Shown: positions 1-7,005 of the stretch, piece after piece
How the letters are laid out: every line of letters begins with the position of its first letter
Numbering within the stretch: the stretch's first letter is position 1
Source of the DNA: Oscillospiraceae bacterium
Lineage (GTDB): Bacteria; Bacillota; Clostridia; Oscillospirales; Ruminococcaceae
Assembly (NCBI GenBank): GCA_017394475.1
Contig: JAFPYQ010000168.1
Coordinates: 1-9,724, forward strand
DNA: 9,724 nt
Reading direction: 5' to 3'
Notes under the pieces: model-generated
The model's database searches: none
What the model saw: only the letters and a program-made list of their open reading frames with translations
Told to the model about the DNA's origin: nothing
Made by a program: the position numbers and the translations under genes

Positions 1-170
1 ATATGTTTAGGAAATGTAGTGATTTTCTTTGGAAAAATATTATAAAAGAAATGTCAATATCTATATTATGAAGTAATGGCATATTTATATTATATTTGAT
101 TATACCGGTATGATGTATTAAAGATAATTCATGTCATCCCTCCGAATATTTCCTGATATACGATAACTTC
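1..170. other. AT-rich intergenic DNA, no gene seen
   Basis: This stretch is strongly AT-rich, unlike the GC-richer genes to its right, and I find no reading frame with a plausible ribosome site. It lies downstream of the operon terminator. On the minus strand TTATCT (127-122), a 17-base spacer and TATAAT (104-99) form a mediocre promoter that could serve a gene to the left of the window. A perfect 10-base palindrome, ATACCGGTAT, sits at 102-111 beside that -10 and could be an operator, but one copy is weak evidence. Confidence 0.5.
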
Positions 171-208
171 AAAAAAATGACCTTTCCATCAATGATCGGA
201 AAGGTCAT
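171..208 (-). terminator. Rho-independent terminator of the fab-che operon
   Basis: On the minus strand an 11-bp perfect stem (208-198 pairing with 187-177) closes a 10-base loop and is followed directly by seven T residues (177-171). The cheB-like stop codon (207-205) lies inside the 5' arm, so the ribosome finishing cheB covers the stem. On the plus strand no T-run follows, so it should act in one direction. It is the only convincing intrinsic terminator after any of the minus-strand genes here, which supports one transcription unit from fabH to cheB. Confidence 0.9.
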
Positions 209-1194
209 AATAGTTTACGGTTGATAAATCCCGGTATATCACTGAGGCTCATCTCCATGCAGGCAGCACCAAGCTGCATGGCCTCCATGGGCATGCCGTA
301 GACAGCGCAGCTGTCCCTGTCCTGGCATACGGTGTAGGCTCCCTTTCTGCGAAGGGCGAGCATCCCCTGTGCGCCGTCCGCGCCCATTCCTGTAAGAAGG
401 AAGGCTATGGCTTTGTCGCCTGCTGCCTGAGCCGTGCTCTCGAACATCACATCCACTGTCGGGCAGAGACCGCCTACTTTCTCGCCCTCTCTCGAACGCA
501 CATAATAGCCCTCATTATCGCGGAACAGTTCCATGAATTTGCCGCCGCTGGCTATCACGCACATCCCTTTTTCAAGGCGCATATTGTCCGCTGCCTCGAT
601 GACTCTGACAGGGGAGCACTGATCCAGCCGTTTTGCAAACATCCCCGTAAATCCCGAGGGCATGTGCTGGGTGACGATGATGGGGGGCAGCTCGGTGGAG
701 AGCCTTGCGAGTATCTCCTCTATGGCACTGGTACCGCCTGTGGATGCACCTATGGCTATTATCTCCACGCCGTGCCTTGAGTATGGTCTTGCAGCCGACT
801 GATCGGCTGTGTTGTAGCAGGTGAAACGGCGGTATATATCCTCTGCGAGCACCTTCACAAAGCTGTTCATCTGCTCGGCATTGTCGATGGGTGGCTGATG
901 GTGGAAGGATACCGCACCGTTCTTCAGCATCGTATTGCGCACTCTGGACGAGTAGGAAAGGGCGATGACAGGTATCCTGTTGCGCCTGAGTATCCCGCTT
1001 ACGACCTCGGAACACTCAGACTGCCGTATATGGGCATCGAGCACAACGATAGAAGGGAGCCTGCGTTCGAGTGACCGCAGCCCCTCATACTGGCTCGCCG
1101 CCGAGGTAACACGGATATTGTCATATCTTGCCAGCCCGTAGGAGTTATACCTGTGCATCTCTCCGGGGCTGATAATAACTAATACATCAATCAT
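205..1194 (-). CDS. cheB: CheB-like chemoreceptor glutamate methylesterase with degenerate receiver domain
   Basis: A 329-residue protein in the CheB layout: an N-terminal response-regulator-like domain (about 1-120), a linker, and a C-terminal methylesterase/deamidase domain (about 143-326). The catalytic domain looks complete: Ser151 in GASTGG, His177 in TQHMPSG and Asp273 in TGMGADGAQGM match the family triad. In CheB this domain removes methyl groups from receptor glutamates and can deamidate glutamines, in the cytoplasm at receptor arrays. The receiver is unusual. A phosphoacceptor-like Asp53 (VVLDAH) remains, but the acidic pair that binds magnesium is replaced by Ile8-Ser9, and the conserved Lys before Pro is Gln100. 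Phosphorylation by CheA is therefore doubtful. The ATG at 1194 has no clear Shine-Dalgarno sequence, which suggests coupling to cheR just upstream. It is the last gene before the terminator. Confidence 0.9.
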   Translation of the reverse strand: MIDVLVIISPGEMHRYNSYGLARYDNIRVTSAASQYEGLRSLERRLPSIVVLDAHIRQSECSEVVSGILRRNRIPVIALSYSSRVRNTMLKNGAVSFHHQPPIDNAEQMNSFVKVLAEDIYRRFTCYNTADQSAARPYSRHGVEIIAIGASTGGTSAIEEILARLSTELPPIIVTQHMPSGFTGMFAKRLDQCSPVRVIEAADNMRLEKGMCVIASGGKFMELFRDNEGYYVRSREGEKVGGLCPTVDVMFESTAQAAGDKAIAFLLTGMGADGAQGMLALRRKGAYTVCQDRDSCAVYGMPMEAMQLGAACMEMSLSDIPGFINRKLL

Positions 1195-1233
1195 CTGTAA
1201 AGTGATATTGGTGATCGGGTCAGCGCTGCTGCA

Positions 1234-2034
1234 TCATTTTCTGAATACCGCAGGCTTGACATAATTGTATCTGGTGCTGCGGGAAACATTTTCCGCATGC
1301 CCTACGAACAGGAAACCGCCGGGCTTGGTACATTCATAGAAACGTTCCACCAGAGCATCCTTTGTTTCGGTGTCGAAATAGATCATAACATTCCGGCAGC
1401 AGATAAGATCGAAGGGCTTTTTATAGGTGATCTTATCCATCAGGTTGAAACGGCGGAAGACTACCTGATCGCGGATCCTGTCTATCACCTTGTAGGTGCC
1501 GTCGGGGAGAGGCTCAAAGTACTCATCCACATAGTTCTGGGGGCAGGTGTTCAGCATATCCGGGGTGTACACCGCCCTTTTTCCGCTTCTGAGGGCATCG
1601 GTGTCAATGTCGGTGGCAAGGATGGTGGTGTCCCACTCCTTCTTTCTTTCACCGAAGTATTCATCTATGACCATGGCCATTGAGTACGGCTCTGCCCCCG
1701 AGGAACAGGCAGCAGACCATATCCGCAGATCGTGATCCCTGACGTTCTTTTCGATGTAAGGCAGGAACACCCTTTTCATGAACTCGAAATGATCGGGCTC
1801 GCGCATGAAGAATGTGTGATTGGTGGTGAGCCTGTTCACCATCGTTGTCACTGCATCCTGCTGATCGTACAGCAGCACGCTTTCAACATACTCATCAAGG
1901 TCGTCATAACCCGCCGCAGACGCAGCAGAGGACAGCCTTCCCTCTACGAGGATGCGCTTCTTCGAGAGGTTTATGCCGTAATTGTCATGTATGAAATCTA
2001 CCAGATGGTAAAAAACTGCATCAGATATCTTCAT
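1234..2034 (-). CDS. cheR: CheR chemoreceptor protein-glutamate methyltransferase
   Basis: A 266-residue protein of ordinary CheR length. CheR transfers methyl groups from S-adenosylmethionine to glutamates of methyl-accepting chemotaxis proteins, opposing CheB. The N-terminal helical domain (about 1-75) ends in the family signature TTNHTFFMREPDHF (about 69-82). The SAM-binding domain follows with the glycine-rich turn WSAACSSGAEPYS, the acidic LATDID segment and the RNVMIYF signature. No extra C-terminal domain or tetratricopeptide tail is present. It starts 39 bases after accC, so it is probably read from the fatty-acid operon. The ATG at 2034 has only a weak GGA close upstream; a strong AGGAG lies 24 bases away in front of a tiny reading frame that ends across the cheR start. 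Identity is secure; which receptors it serves is unknown. Confidence 0.95.
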   Translation of the reverse strand: MKISDAVFYHLVDFIHDNYGINLSKKRILVEGRLSSAASAAGYDDLDEYVESVLLYDQQDAVTTMVNRLTTNHTFFMREPDHFEFMKRVFLPYIEKNVRDHDLRIWSAACSSGAEPYSMAMVIDEYFGERKKEWDTTILATDIDTDALRSGKRAVYTPDMLNTCPQNYVDEYFEPLPDGTYKVIDRIRDQVVFRRFNLMDKITYKKPFDLICCRNVMIYFDTETKDALVERFYECTKPGGFLFVGHAENVSRSTRYNYVKPAVFRK

Positions 2035-2054
2035 CTGTCCGTCATTGCCATCAT
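2031..2054 (-). other. Tiny upstream reading frame overlapping the cheR start
   Basis: A seven-codon frame (MMAMTDR, stop) begins at ATG 2054 behind AGGAG (2062-2058, 3-base spacer; 6 bases to the next ATG at 2051). Its TGA (2033-2031) overlaps the cheR ATG (2034-2032) as ATGA. cheR itself lacks a good ribosome site, so ribosomes ending here could restart on cheR. The sequence shows the arrangement; translation is inferred and chance is possible. Confidence 0.4.
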
Positions 2055-2073
2055 CTGCTCCTCATGGGTAGGG

Positions 2074-3429
2074 TTACTTGTTCTGATCCTTTTCCAGTTT
2101 CCGTGTAAGGTAATTGTTGTCGTAATCGCCTTTTTCAAAAACAGGATCGCGGATGAGGGAAAGATCGAAGTCGATGTTGGTATCCACACCGTCTACGATG
2201 AATTCCGCTAACGCACGCTTCATTTTGACTATAGCCTCCGGTCTTGACTGTGCATGGACTATGACCTTGGCTATCATGCTGTCATAATAGGGGGGGATGG
2301 TGTAGCCCTGATATATGGCACTGTCTATGCGGATGCCGGGGCCTCCCGGAAAATGGAGCACTGTGACCGTGCCGGGGCTCGGTCTGAAATTATCGGAGGG
2401 CTTTTCCGCATTGATGCGGCATTCTATGGAATGACCCGTGAGCCTGATATCGCCCTGATTGATCTCAAGGCGCTTGCCGTCGGCAATGTTTATCTGAGCC
2501 TTGATAAGGTCGATGCCCGTGACTTCCTCCGTTATGGGGTGCTCCACCTGTATGCGGGTGTTCATCTCCATGAAATAGAACTTTTTGTCCTTATCCACGA
2601 GAAATTCTATGGTGCCTGCGCTGGAATAGCCGCTGGAGATAGCGGCAGCCACAGACGCATGCCCCATTTTTTCGCGGAGAGCGGGGGTCATGATAGGCGA
2701 GGGGGTCTCCTCGAGCACCTTCTGATTGCGGCGCTGCATGGAGCAGTCACGTTCGCCCAGATGCACCACATTGCCGTATTTATCAGCCAGTATCTGGAAC
2801 TCTATGTGCTTGGGGTTCAGGATCAGCTTTTCCATATACACCGAGCTGTCGCCGAAGTTTACCAGCGCCTCCTGGGATGCTGCGGTGATGGCTGCTTCAA
2901 GGTCATCCCTGTTGTCCACCCTGCGTATGCCCTTTCCTCCGCCGCCTGCTGATGCCTTTATCATGACGGGGTAGCCCATCTCTTCGGCAAGGCGGTAGGC
3001 TTCATTCACATCCGTGATGGCACCGTCGGAACCAGGGATAACAGGCACTCCCGCATTCTTCATGGTGCGCTTTGCCTCTGCCTTGTCCCCCAGGGCTCTT
3101 ATGGCCTCGGGGCGGGGGCCTATGAAAATGATGCCGTTATCTATACATTTCTGAGCAAAGTCCGCATTTTCGGAAAGGAAACCGAAGCCCGGGTGTATGG
3201 CATCTGCCTTGGTCTGGAGTGCCGCCTGTATCACGGCATTCATGTCAAGATAGCTGTCCTTTGCGGCAGGTGCGCCTATGCAAACCGTTTCATCTGCTAT
3301 CTGCGCGTGGAGACAGCGCCTGTCCGCAGTGGAGCAGACAGCCACCGTGCGGATGTTCAGTTCCCTGCAGGCTCTTATTATCCTGACTGCTATCTCGCCG
3401 CGGTTGGCTATTAGGATCTTCTCAATCAT
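2074..3429 (-). CDS. accC: Acetyl-CoA carboxylase, biotin carboxylase subunit
   Basis: A 451-residue protein of normal AccC length, similar from end to end to the family. It uses ATP and bicarbonate to carboxylate the biotin carried by AccB, the first half-reaction in malonyl-CoA synthesis. Visible landmarks are KILIANRGEIAVRI at the N-terminus, HPGFGFLSENADFA (79-92), Lys116 and Lys158 for ATP binding, the glycine-rich loop GGGGKG (162-167), ERDCSMQRRNQK (226-237), and the active-site block MEMNTRIQVEHP with Glu288 and Arg292. Arg338 in ECRINAE contacts the reaction centre. ATG 3429 is preceded by AGGAAG at a normal distance. It lies between fabZ (47-base gap holding two small stem-loops) and cheR. 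In related operons accD and accA often follow here; they are absent from this window and the gene that follows is cheR. Confidence 0.97.
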   Translation of the reverse strand: MIEKILIANRGEIAVRIIRACRELNIRTVAVCSTADRRCLHAQIADETVCIGAPAAKDSYLDMNAVIQAALQTKADAIHPGFGFLSENADFAQKCIDNGIIFIGPRPEAIRALGDKAEAKRTMKNAGVPVIPGSDGAITDVNEAYRLAEEMGYPVMIKASAGGGGKGIRRVDNRDDLEAAITAASQEALVNFGDSSVYMEKLILNPKHIEFQILADKYGNVVHLGERDCSMQRRNQKVLEETPSPIMTPALREKMGHASVAAAISSGYSSAGTIEFLVDKDKKFYFMEMNTRIQVEHPITEEVTGIDLIKAQINIADGKRLEINQGDIRLTGHSIECRINAEKPSDNFRPSPGTVTVLHFPGGPGIRIDSAIYQGYTIPPYYDSMIAKVIVHAQSRPEAIVKMKRALAEFIVDGVDTNIDFDLSLIRDPVFEKGDYDNNYLTRKLEKDQNK

Positions 3430-3441
3430 GTTATCTTCCTA

Positions 3442-3472
3442 TCAGAACATTTCTGAGGGATATGGGGTATCC
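3442..3472 (-). other. Two tandem small stem-loops just upstream of accC
   Basis: The 47-base gap between fabZ and accC contains two adjacent inverted repeats: TCAGAA/TTCTGA with a 3-base loop (3442-3456) and GGATA/TATCC with a 5-base loop (3458-3472). The first ends next to the accC ribosome site. No T-run follows on the minus strand, so these are not terminators. In the mRNA they could mark an RNase cleavage or stabilising site, or modulate accC translation; that role is inference. Confidence 0.4.
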
Positions 3473-3476
3473 GCTG

Positions 3477-3902
3477 TCACTTCAAAGCAAAGGTTATCTC
3501 TGCCTGGACAGCCTTTTCGCCGTCAACAGTGCATATACCCCTGCCAAAGCCCACAGCGCCCCTTACCTTGACTATCTCCACCTCTATGCGGAGCCTGTCT
3601 CCGGGGACTACCTGCCTGCGGAACTTTGCTTCCTTTATGCCGCCGAAAAAGCCTATCTTGCCCTTGTTCTCGGGGAGGGAGAGCATAGCCACACAGCCTG
3701 CCTGTGCCATCATTTCCACCATGAGCACGCCGGGGACTACGGGATAGTCGGGGAAATGTCCCTTGAACCAGAATTCATCGGGTGTCATATTCTTGTAAGC
3801 CACAACGCGGACACCGGGTTCCAGCTCTTCTATCTCATCTATAAGGAGGAATGGATCCCTGTGGGGGATGACCTCCATTATCTGTTCTTTGTTCATTACC
3901 AT
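3477..3902 (-). CDS. fabZ: 3-hydroxyacyl-ACP dehydratase FabZ
   Basis: A hot-dog-fold dehydratase of 141 residues from the chosen start. It removes water from 3-hydroxyacyl-ACP to give trans-2-enoyl-ACP in each elongation round. The N-terminal [17 protein letters not shown] is the FabZ signature. The catalytic pair is visible as His49 in [11 protein letters not shown] and Glu63 in [10 protein letters not shown]. Length is typical. Three in-frame starts are possible: GTG 3911, ATG 3902 and ATG 3896. I prefer 3902 because GGTGA lies five bases upstream, but 3896 (MNKEQ) also fits the family. The start is one base after the TAA of the lipoprotein gene, so the two are probably translationally coupled. 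No FabA, FabM or FabN is seen, so the window does not show how unsaturated chains would be made. Confidence 0.96.
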   Translation of the reverse strand: MVMNKEQIMEVIPHRDPFLLIDEIEELEPGVRVVAYKNMTPDEFWFKGHFPDYPVVPGVLMVEMMAQAGCVAMLSLPENKGKIGFFGGIKEAKFRRQVVPGDRLRIEVEIVKVRGAVGFGRGICTVDGEKAVQAEITFALK

Positions 3903-3903
3903 A

Positions 3904-4395
3904 TTATTCACCAGTATCGGGGACTGCTCCGTCGGGGTATCTGCCTATGAGCTTTTCCCTTGTTGCATAGAATGTTTCGCCGGAGGGCGGGAAGTTCTCC
4001 CTTGAAAGGTCGATATCCTCGCTCCAGTAGGCTACTGTGGGCATACCGTCCTGCCCTACGGTGACAGAGTAATATCCCCCTGTCATGCCGTTGGTATATG
4101 TGTTCTGCGCCGACTGGAAATCAGCACTGTCGCCGGAAAAGCTGCAGGATGTCTCACCCGTTCCCAGCTTTCCGTCATAACGCCCCGGTTTCAGCTTGTT
4201 CCCCTGCGCGATGCAGGAGGAGGCATAGTTCTGGGCGTTCTGGAACATAAGCTCTGCATTGGTATTTGCTTTGAGCACATGGGCGCTGTTCACCTGGCTC
4301 TGTGCTGCCTCCGGGGGAGTGCGCGTCGGTCCACAGGCTGTCAGCGGCAGGAGCATAAACAGCGGGCACAGTATAGCAGCTATTCTTTTCTTCAT
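3904..4395 (-). CDS. Unrecognised small lipoprotein encoded inside the fatty-acid operon
   Basis: A 163-residue protein that I cannot assign to a named family. Its N-terminus is a lipoprotein signal: MKKR, a hydrophobic stretch (about 5-19), then lipobox LTAC with the lipidated Cys at residue 21. The mature part begins with a Pro/Gln-rich linker and then a compact domain (about 40-128) rich in Asn, Tyr and Gly with two cysteines, Cys61 and Cys84, that could pair. The pattern of NAQNYASSC followed by [19 protein letters not shown] resembles, from memory, the globular part of pilin-like surface proteins of ruminococci; this is a loose impression. The ATG overlaps the accB stop by four bases (ATGA) and fabZ begins one base after its TAA, so it is firmly inside the operon. 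It should sit on the outer face of the membrane. Function unknown. Confidence 0.85.
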   Translation of the reverse strand: MKKRIAAILCPLFMLLPLTACGPTRTPPEAAQSQVNSAHVLKANTNAELMFQNAQNYASSCIAQGNKLKPGRYDGKLGTGETSCSFSGDSADFQSAQNTYTNGMTGGYYSVTVGQDGMPTVAYWSEDIDLSRENFPPSGETFYATREKLIGRYPDGAVPDTGE

Positions 4396-4865
4396 GCGAT
4401 CACCATAATGGGCTGGTCATATTCCACAGCCGCACCTGTCTTGACAAGTATCTTCTTTACCGTACCGTCAAATTCGCTCTTGATCTCGTTCATGACCTTC
4501 ATGGATTCGATTATCATGAGCACATCGCCCTTCTTCACTCTGGTGCCCACCTTTACGAAGGCAGGCTTGTCGGGTGAGGGTGAGGAATAGAAGGTGCCGA
4601 CTATGGGAGCCTTTACGATATTTCCTTCCATATCGGATGCAGGTGTATCCCCCGCAGCCGCAGCAGGAGCAGCACCCTGTAATGGGGCAGTCAGAGCGGG
4701 AACGGGCATAGCTGCGATAGGAGGGGGAGGAGGGCATTTCCTGCCCTTGATCGTTATGTTCTTGTCGCCGTCGGTAAGGGATATTTCGGAGAGCTCCTTT
4801 TCGCTTACCATATCAGCGAGCTTTTCTATCATACTGAGGTCAAATGAACCCCATATCTTTTCCAT
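4392..4865 (-). CDS. accB: Acetyl-CoA carboxylase biotin carboxyl carrier protein
   Basis: A 157-residue BCCP. The N-terminal segment (IEKLADMVSEKELSEISLTDGDKNITIKG) is the usual AccB lead. A proline/alanine-rich flexible linker (about 42-75) follows, containing five prolines in a row, and then the biotinyl domain (about 83-157). The biotin attachment site is ESMKVMNE with Lys123 as the biotinylated residue; many relatives have EAMK, so Ser here is a mild variant. SPSPDKPAFVKVGTRVKKGD forms the BCCP thumb region, which distinguishes it from a plain lipoyl domain. Biotin on this protein shuttles CO2 from AccC to the carboxyltransferase. A GTG at 4874 is in frame, but GGAG at 4877-4874 overlaps that GTG and sits eight bases before ATG 4865, so I chose the ATG. 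The 87-base gap after fabF holds a stem-loop. Confidence 0.95.
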   Translation of the reverse strand: MEKIWGSFDLSMIEKLADMVSEKELSEISLTDGDKNITIKGRKCPPPPPIAAMPVPALTAPLQGAAPAAAAGDTPASDMEGNIVKAPIVGTFYSSPSPDKPAFVKVGTRVKKGDVLMIIESMKVMNEIKSEFDGTVKKILVKTGAAVEYDQPIMVIA

Positions 4866-4891
4866 TTCTTTCACTCCATAACAGAACTTTT

Positions 4892-4915
4892 CCGGACAGG
4901 CTGCTGCCTGTCGGG
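4892..4915 (-). other. Stem-loop between fabF and accB
   Basis: GACAGGC and GCCTGTC form a perfect 7-bp stem with a 4-base loop (4895-4912), extended past one mismatch by two more G-C pairs (4892-4915). On the minus strand the stem is followed by AAAAG rather than a T-run, so it is not a standard terminator. It sits in the longest gap of the operon, about 27 bases before the accB ATG. It may mark mRNA processing or stability that gives accB and downstream genes a different level; this is inferred. Confidence 0.5.
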
Positions 4916-4952
4916 AGCATTGCGGTCTTCAGCGGATCGCCTGTGCTGTCGG

Positions 4953-6200
4953 TCACACTTTTTTCAGGCATATGGTGGCATTATGGCCGCCGAAGCCCAG
5001 GTTGTTGGAAAGTGCTGCCTTGACTGTCATCTCACGGTTGCCGTTCACGCAGTAATCAAGATCACATTCGGGATCAGGAGTGGTGTAGCCCACTGTGCGG
5101 TGAACTATGTCATTCTTCACGGAGAGGGCGGTAACGATGGCCTCTACACCGCCTGCTGCACCGAGAAGGTGGCCTGTCATGGATTTTGTTGAGTTGATAA
5201 CGACCTTCTGTGCATGGTCGCCCAGTGCCTTCTTGATGGCTATGGTCTCATAAAGGTCGTTGAGATGTGTGGAAGTGCCGTGTGCGTTTATGTAGCTTAT
5301 ATCCTCGGCTTTGAGCCCTGCTTCGGTATATGCCATCTTCATGGCATGAGCTGCAGCATCGCCTGTGGGGGAGGGGCTGGTCATGTGATAGGCATCGCCT
5401 GTGGCGCCGTAGCCCGCTATCTCCGCATAGATCCTGGCACCTCTTGCAAGGGCGTGGTCAAGGCGTTCGAGGACCAGCATACCGCTGCCTTCGCCCATGA
5501 CGAAGCCGTTTCTTTCAAGGTCGAAGGGTATGGAGCATCTTGCGGGGTCATCGCTCCTTGACAGTGCCTTCATGTTGTTGAAGCCTGCAAGGGCAAATTC
5601 GCTGAGGCAGGATTCCGCACCGCCTGCGATACATACATCCAGGTAGCCGTCCTTTATCTTGCGGAAAGCCTCGCCTATGGCATGGGTGGCACTGCTGCAG
5701 GCAGTGGTGGTGCAAAGATTGTCGCCGTTCAGGTGGATGTTCTTCACGGCTGCGGCTTTCATAGCCACCGTACCTGCAGCCATATTGCCTATGGTCATGG
5801 GGATGTAGAAGACAGATATCCTGTCCGGGCCTTTTTCATGATATTTTATCGTTTCGCTGGTGGTGAGCTCTAAGTCGCCGATGCCGACACCGCAGATAAC
5901 GCCTGCACGGTAGGGGTCGATATCCGCAAAGTCCGTGCCCGCATCCTCTATGGCGTCAAGAGCCGCGGTCACAGCGAACTGTGTGAATCTTGATGTGCGG
6001 CGCTCTTCCTTTTTGTCAAAATACTTTGCAGGATCAAATTCATTTACGATACCTGCAAGCTTTACGGAAAAATCGGGTCTTACCCTGTCGGATAAGGAGG
6101 AAAATCCGAGCTTGCCTGCAAGGATATTATCCCATAAGCAGCCAACAGAATTGCCGAGAGGGGAAACTACGCCCATTCCCGTAATAACAACACGTTCCAT
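4953..6200 (-). CDS. fabF: 3-oxoacyl-ACP synthase II (FabF)
   Basis: A 415-residue condensing enzyme of normal FabF length. It joins malonyl-ACP to a growing acyl-ACP with loss of CO2, the elongation step of type II fatty-acid synthesis. The N-terminal RVVITGMGVVSPLG is the family start. The Cys-His-His triad is visible: Cys168 in TTTACSSATHAIGEA, His307 in NAHGTSTHLND and His344 in KSMTGHLLGAAG, with conserved Lys339. The C-terminal NNLGFGGHN loop (399-407), which gates the pocket, is present. TSTHLND differs from the commoner TSTPLND. The only upstream ribosome site, GAAGGA at 6218-6213, lies 12 bases from the ATG, a rather long spacing. It is 55 bases after fabG and 87 before accB. Confidence 0.97.
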   Translation of the reverse strand: MERVVITGMGVVSPLGNSVGCLWDNILAGKLGFSSLSDRVRPDFSVKLAGIVNEFDPAKYFDKKEERRTSRFTQFAVTAALDAIEDAGTDFADIDPYRAGVICGVGIGDLELTTSETIKYHEKGPDRISVFYIPMTIGNMAAGTVAMKAAAVKNIHLNGDNLCTTTACSSATHAIGEAFRKIKDGYLDVCIAGGAESCLSEFALAGFNNMKALSRSDDPARCSIPFDLERNGFVMGEGSGMLVLERLDHALARGARIYAEIAGYGATGDAYHMTSPSPTGDAAAHAMKMAYTEAGLKAEDISYINAHGTSTHLNDLYETIAIKKALGDHAQKVVINSTKSMTGHLLGAAGGVEAIVTALSVKNDIVHRTVGYTTPDPECDLDYCVNGNREMTVKAALSNNLGFGGHNATICLKKV

Positions 6201-6255
6201 ATTCTTATAAAATCCTTCTATTTTACTTAAAACTTTACTGTCCTAACGGGTGATG

Positions 6256-6990
6256 TCAGATGCTGAGCCCGCCTGCTATCTCTATTACCTGCCCTGTAAC
6301 ATAGGATGAATCCTCGGATGCAAGGAAGGATACGACGGAGGCGATCTCCTCGGGCTCACCATAGCGCTTCATGGCGATGCGGGAGAGCATTGCAGCCTTC
6401 TGCTCATCGGTGAGCTTGTCGGTCATAGGTGTGTGGATAAAGCCGGGAGCCACCGCATTGCAGGTGATGCCCCTTGAGCCGTATTCTTTTGCAACGGTCT
6501 TGGTCATGCCAATTATGGCAGCCTTGGATGCGGAATAGTTCACCTGGCCGGGATTGCCGTATACACCTACTACTGATGCAAGGTTTATGATGTGACCGTG
6601 CTTCTGCTTGCGCATGATCTCGCAGACGTTCTTCATCATATTGAATACGCTCTTCTGGTTTACGGATATGACCAGATCATACTGTTCCTCGGTCATCCTT
6701 GCCATAAGGCCGTCACGGGTGATGCCCGCATTGTTCACGAGCACATCTATCGTGTCGAAACGCTCCTTTACTGCCTTTACCATTTCCTCGCAGGCAGCGT
6801 ACTTTGAAACATCGGCACAGAATACCTCTGCCTCAACGCCCTTTGCGCGTATTTTTTCAACGATGTCGTTGTTCTCGAAGCAGCCTTCGTTTATATCGTT
6901 GAATGCGATATTGAATCCGTCGGATGCGAGCCTTTCGGCTATCGCTGCGCCTATGCCCCTTGCGGAGCCGGTTATCAGTGCTGTTGCCAT
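6256..6990 (-). CDS. fabG: 3-oxoacyl-ACP reductase FabG
   Basis: A 244-residue classical short-chain dehydrogenase/reductase, the usual FabG length. It reduces 3-oxoacyl-ACP to 3-hydroxyacyl-ACP, normally with NADPH. The nucleotide-binding motif TGSARGIG (7-14) opens the protein, NNAG lies at 86-89, and the catalytic tetrad is Asn111, Ser139, Tyr152 and Lys156 (YSASK). NAVAPGFIHTPMT and the C-terminal YVTGQVIEIAGGLSI match the family. Many SDRs share these features, so the call to FabG rests on the length, the C-terminal signature and above all the position between fabK and fabF. ATG 6990 is preceded by GAGG seven bases upstream, 15 bases after fabK, which fits coupled translation. Confidence 0.95.
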   Translation of the reverse strand: MATALITGSARGIGAAIAERLASDGFNIAFNDINEGCFENNDIVEKIRAKGVEAEVFCADVSKYAACEEMVKAVKERFDTIDVLVNNAGITRDGLMARMTEEQYDLVISVNQKSVFNMMKNVCEIMRKQKHGHIINLASVVGVYGNPGQVNYSASKAAIIGMTKTVAKEYGSRGITCNAVAPGFIHTPMTDKLTDEQKAAMLSRIAMKRYGEPEEIASVVSFLASEDSSYVTGQVIEIAGGLSI

Positions 6991-7005
6991 ATCATTACCT
7001 CATTA

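Noticed and set aside
39..57. TTGACA (57-52) and TATAAT (44-39) on the minus strand as a promoter.
   Set aside because: The two boxes are only seven bases apart, far too close for a normal sigma-70-type promoter.
4866..4874. GTG 4874 as the accB start.
   Set aside because: That GTG overlaps the GGAG that is correctly spaced for ATG 4865, and it has no ribosome site of its own.
4892..4915. fabF-accB stem-loop as an intrinsic terminator.
   Set aside because: The base after the stem on the minus strand starts an A-run (AAAAG), not a T-run, and accB shares the tight operon layout.
6201..6255. Possible internal promoter in the AT-rich fabG-fabF gap.
   Set aside because: Only poor -35/-10 pairs with wrong spacing can be built; AT-richness alone is not enough.
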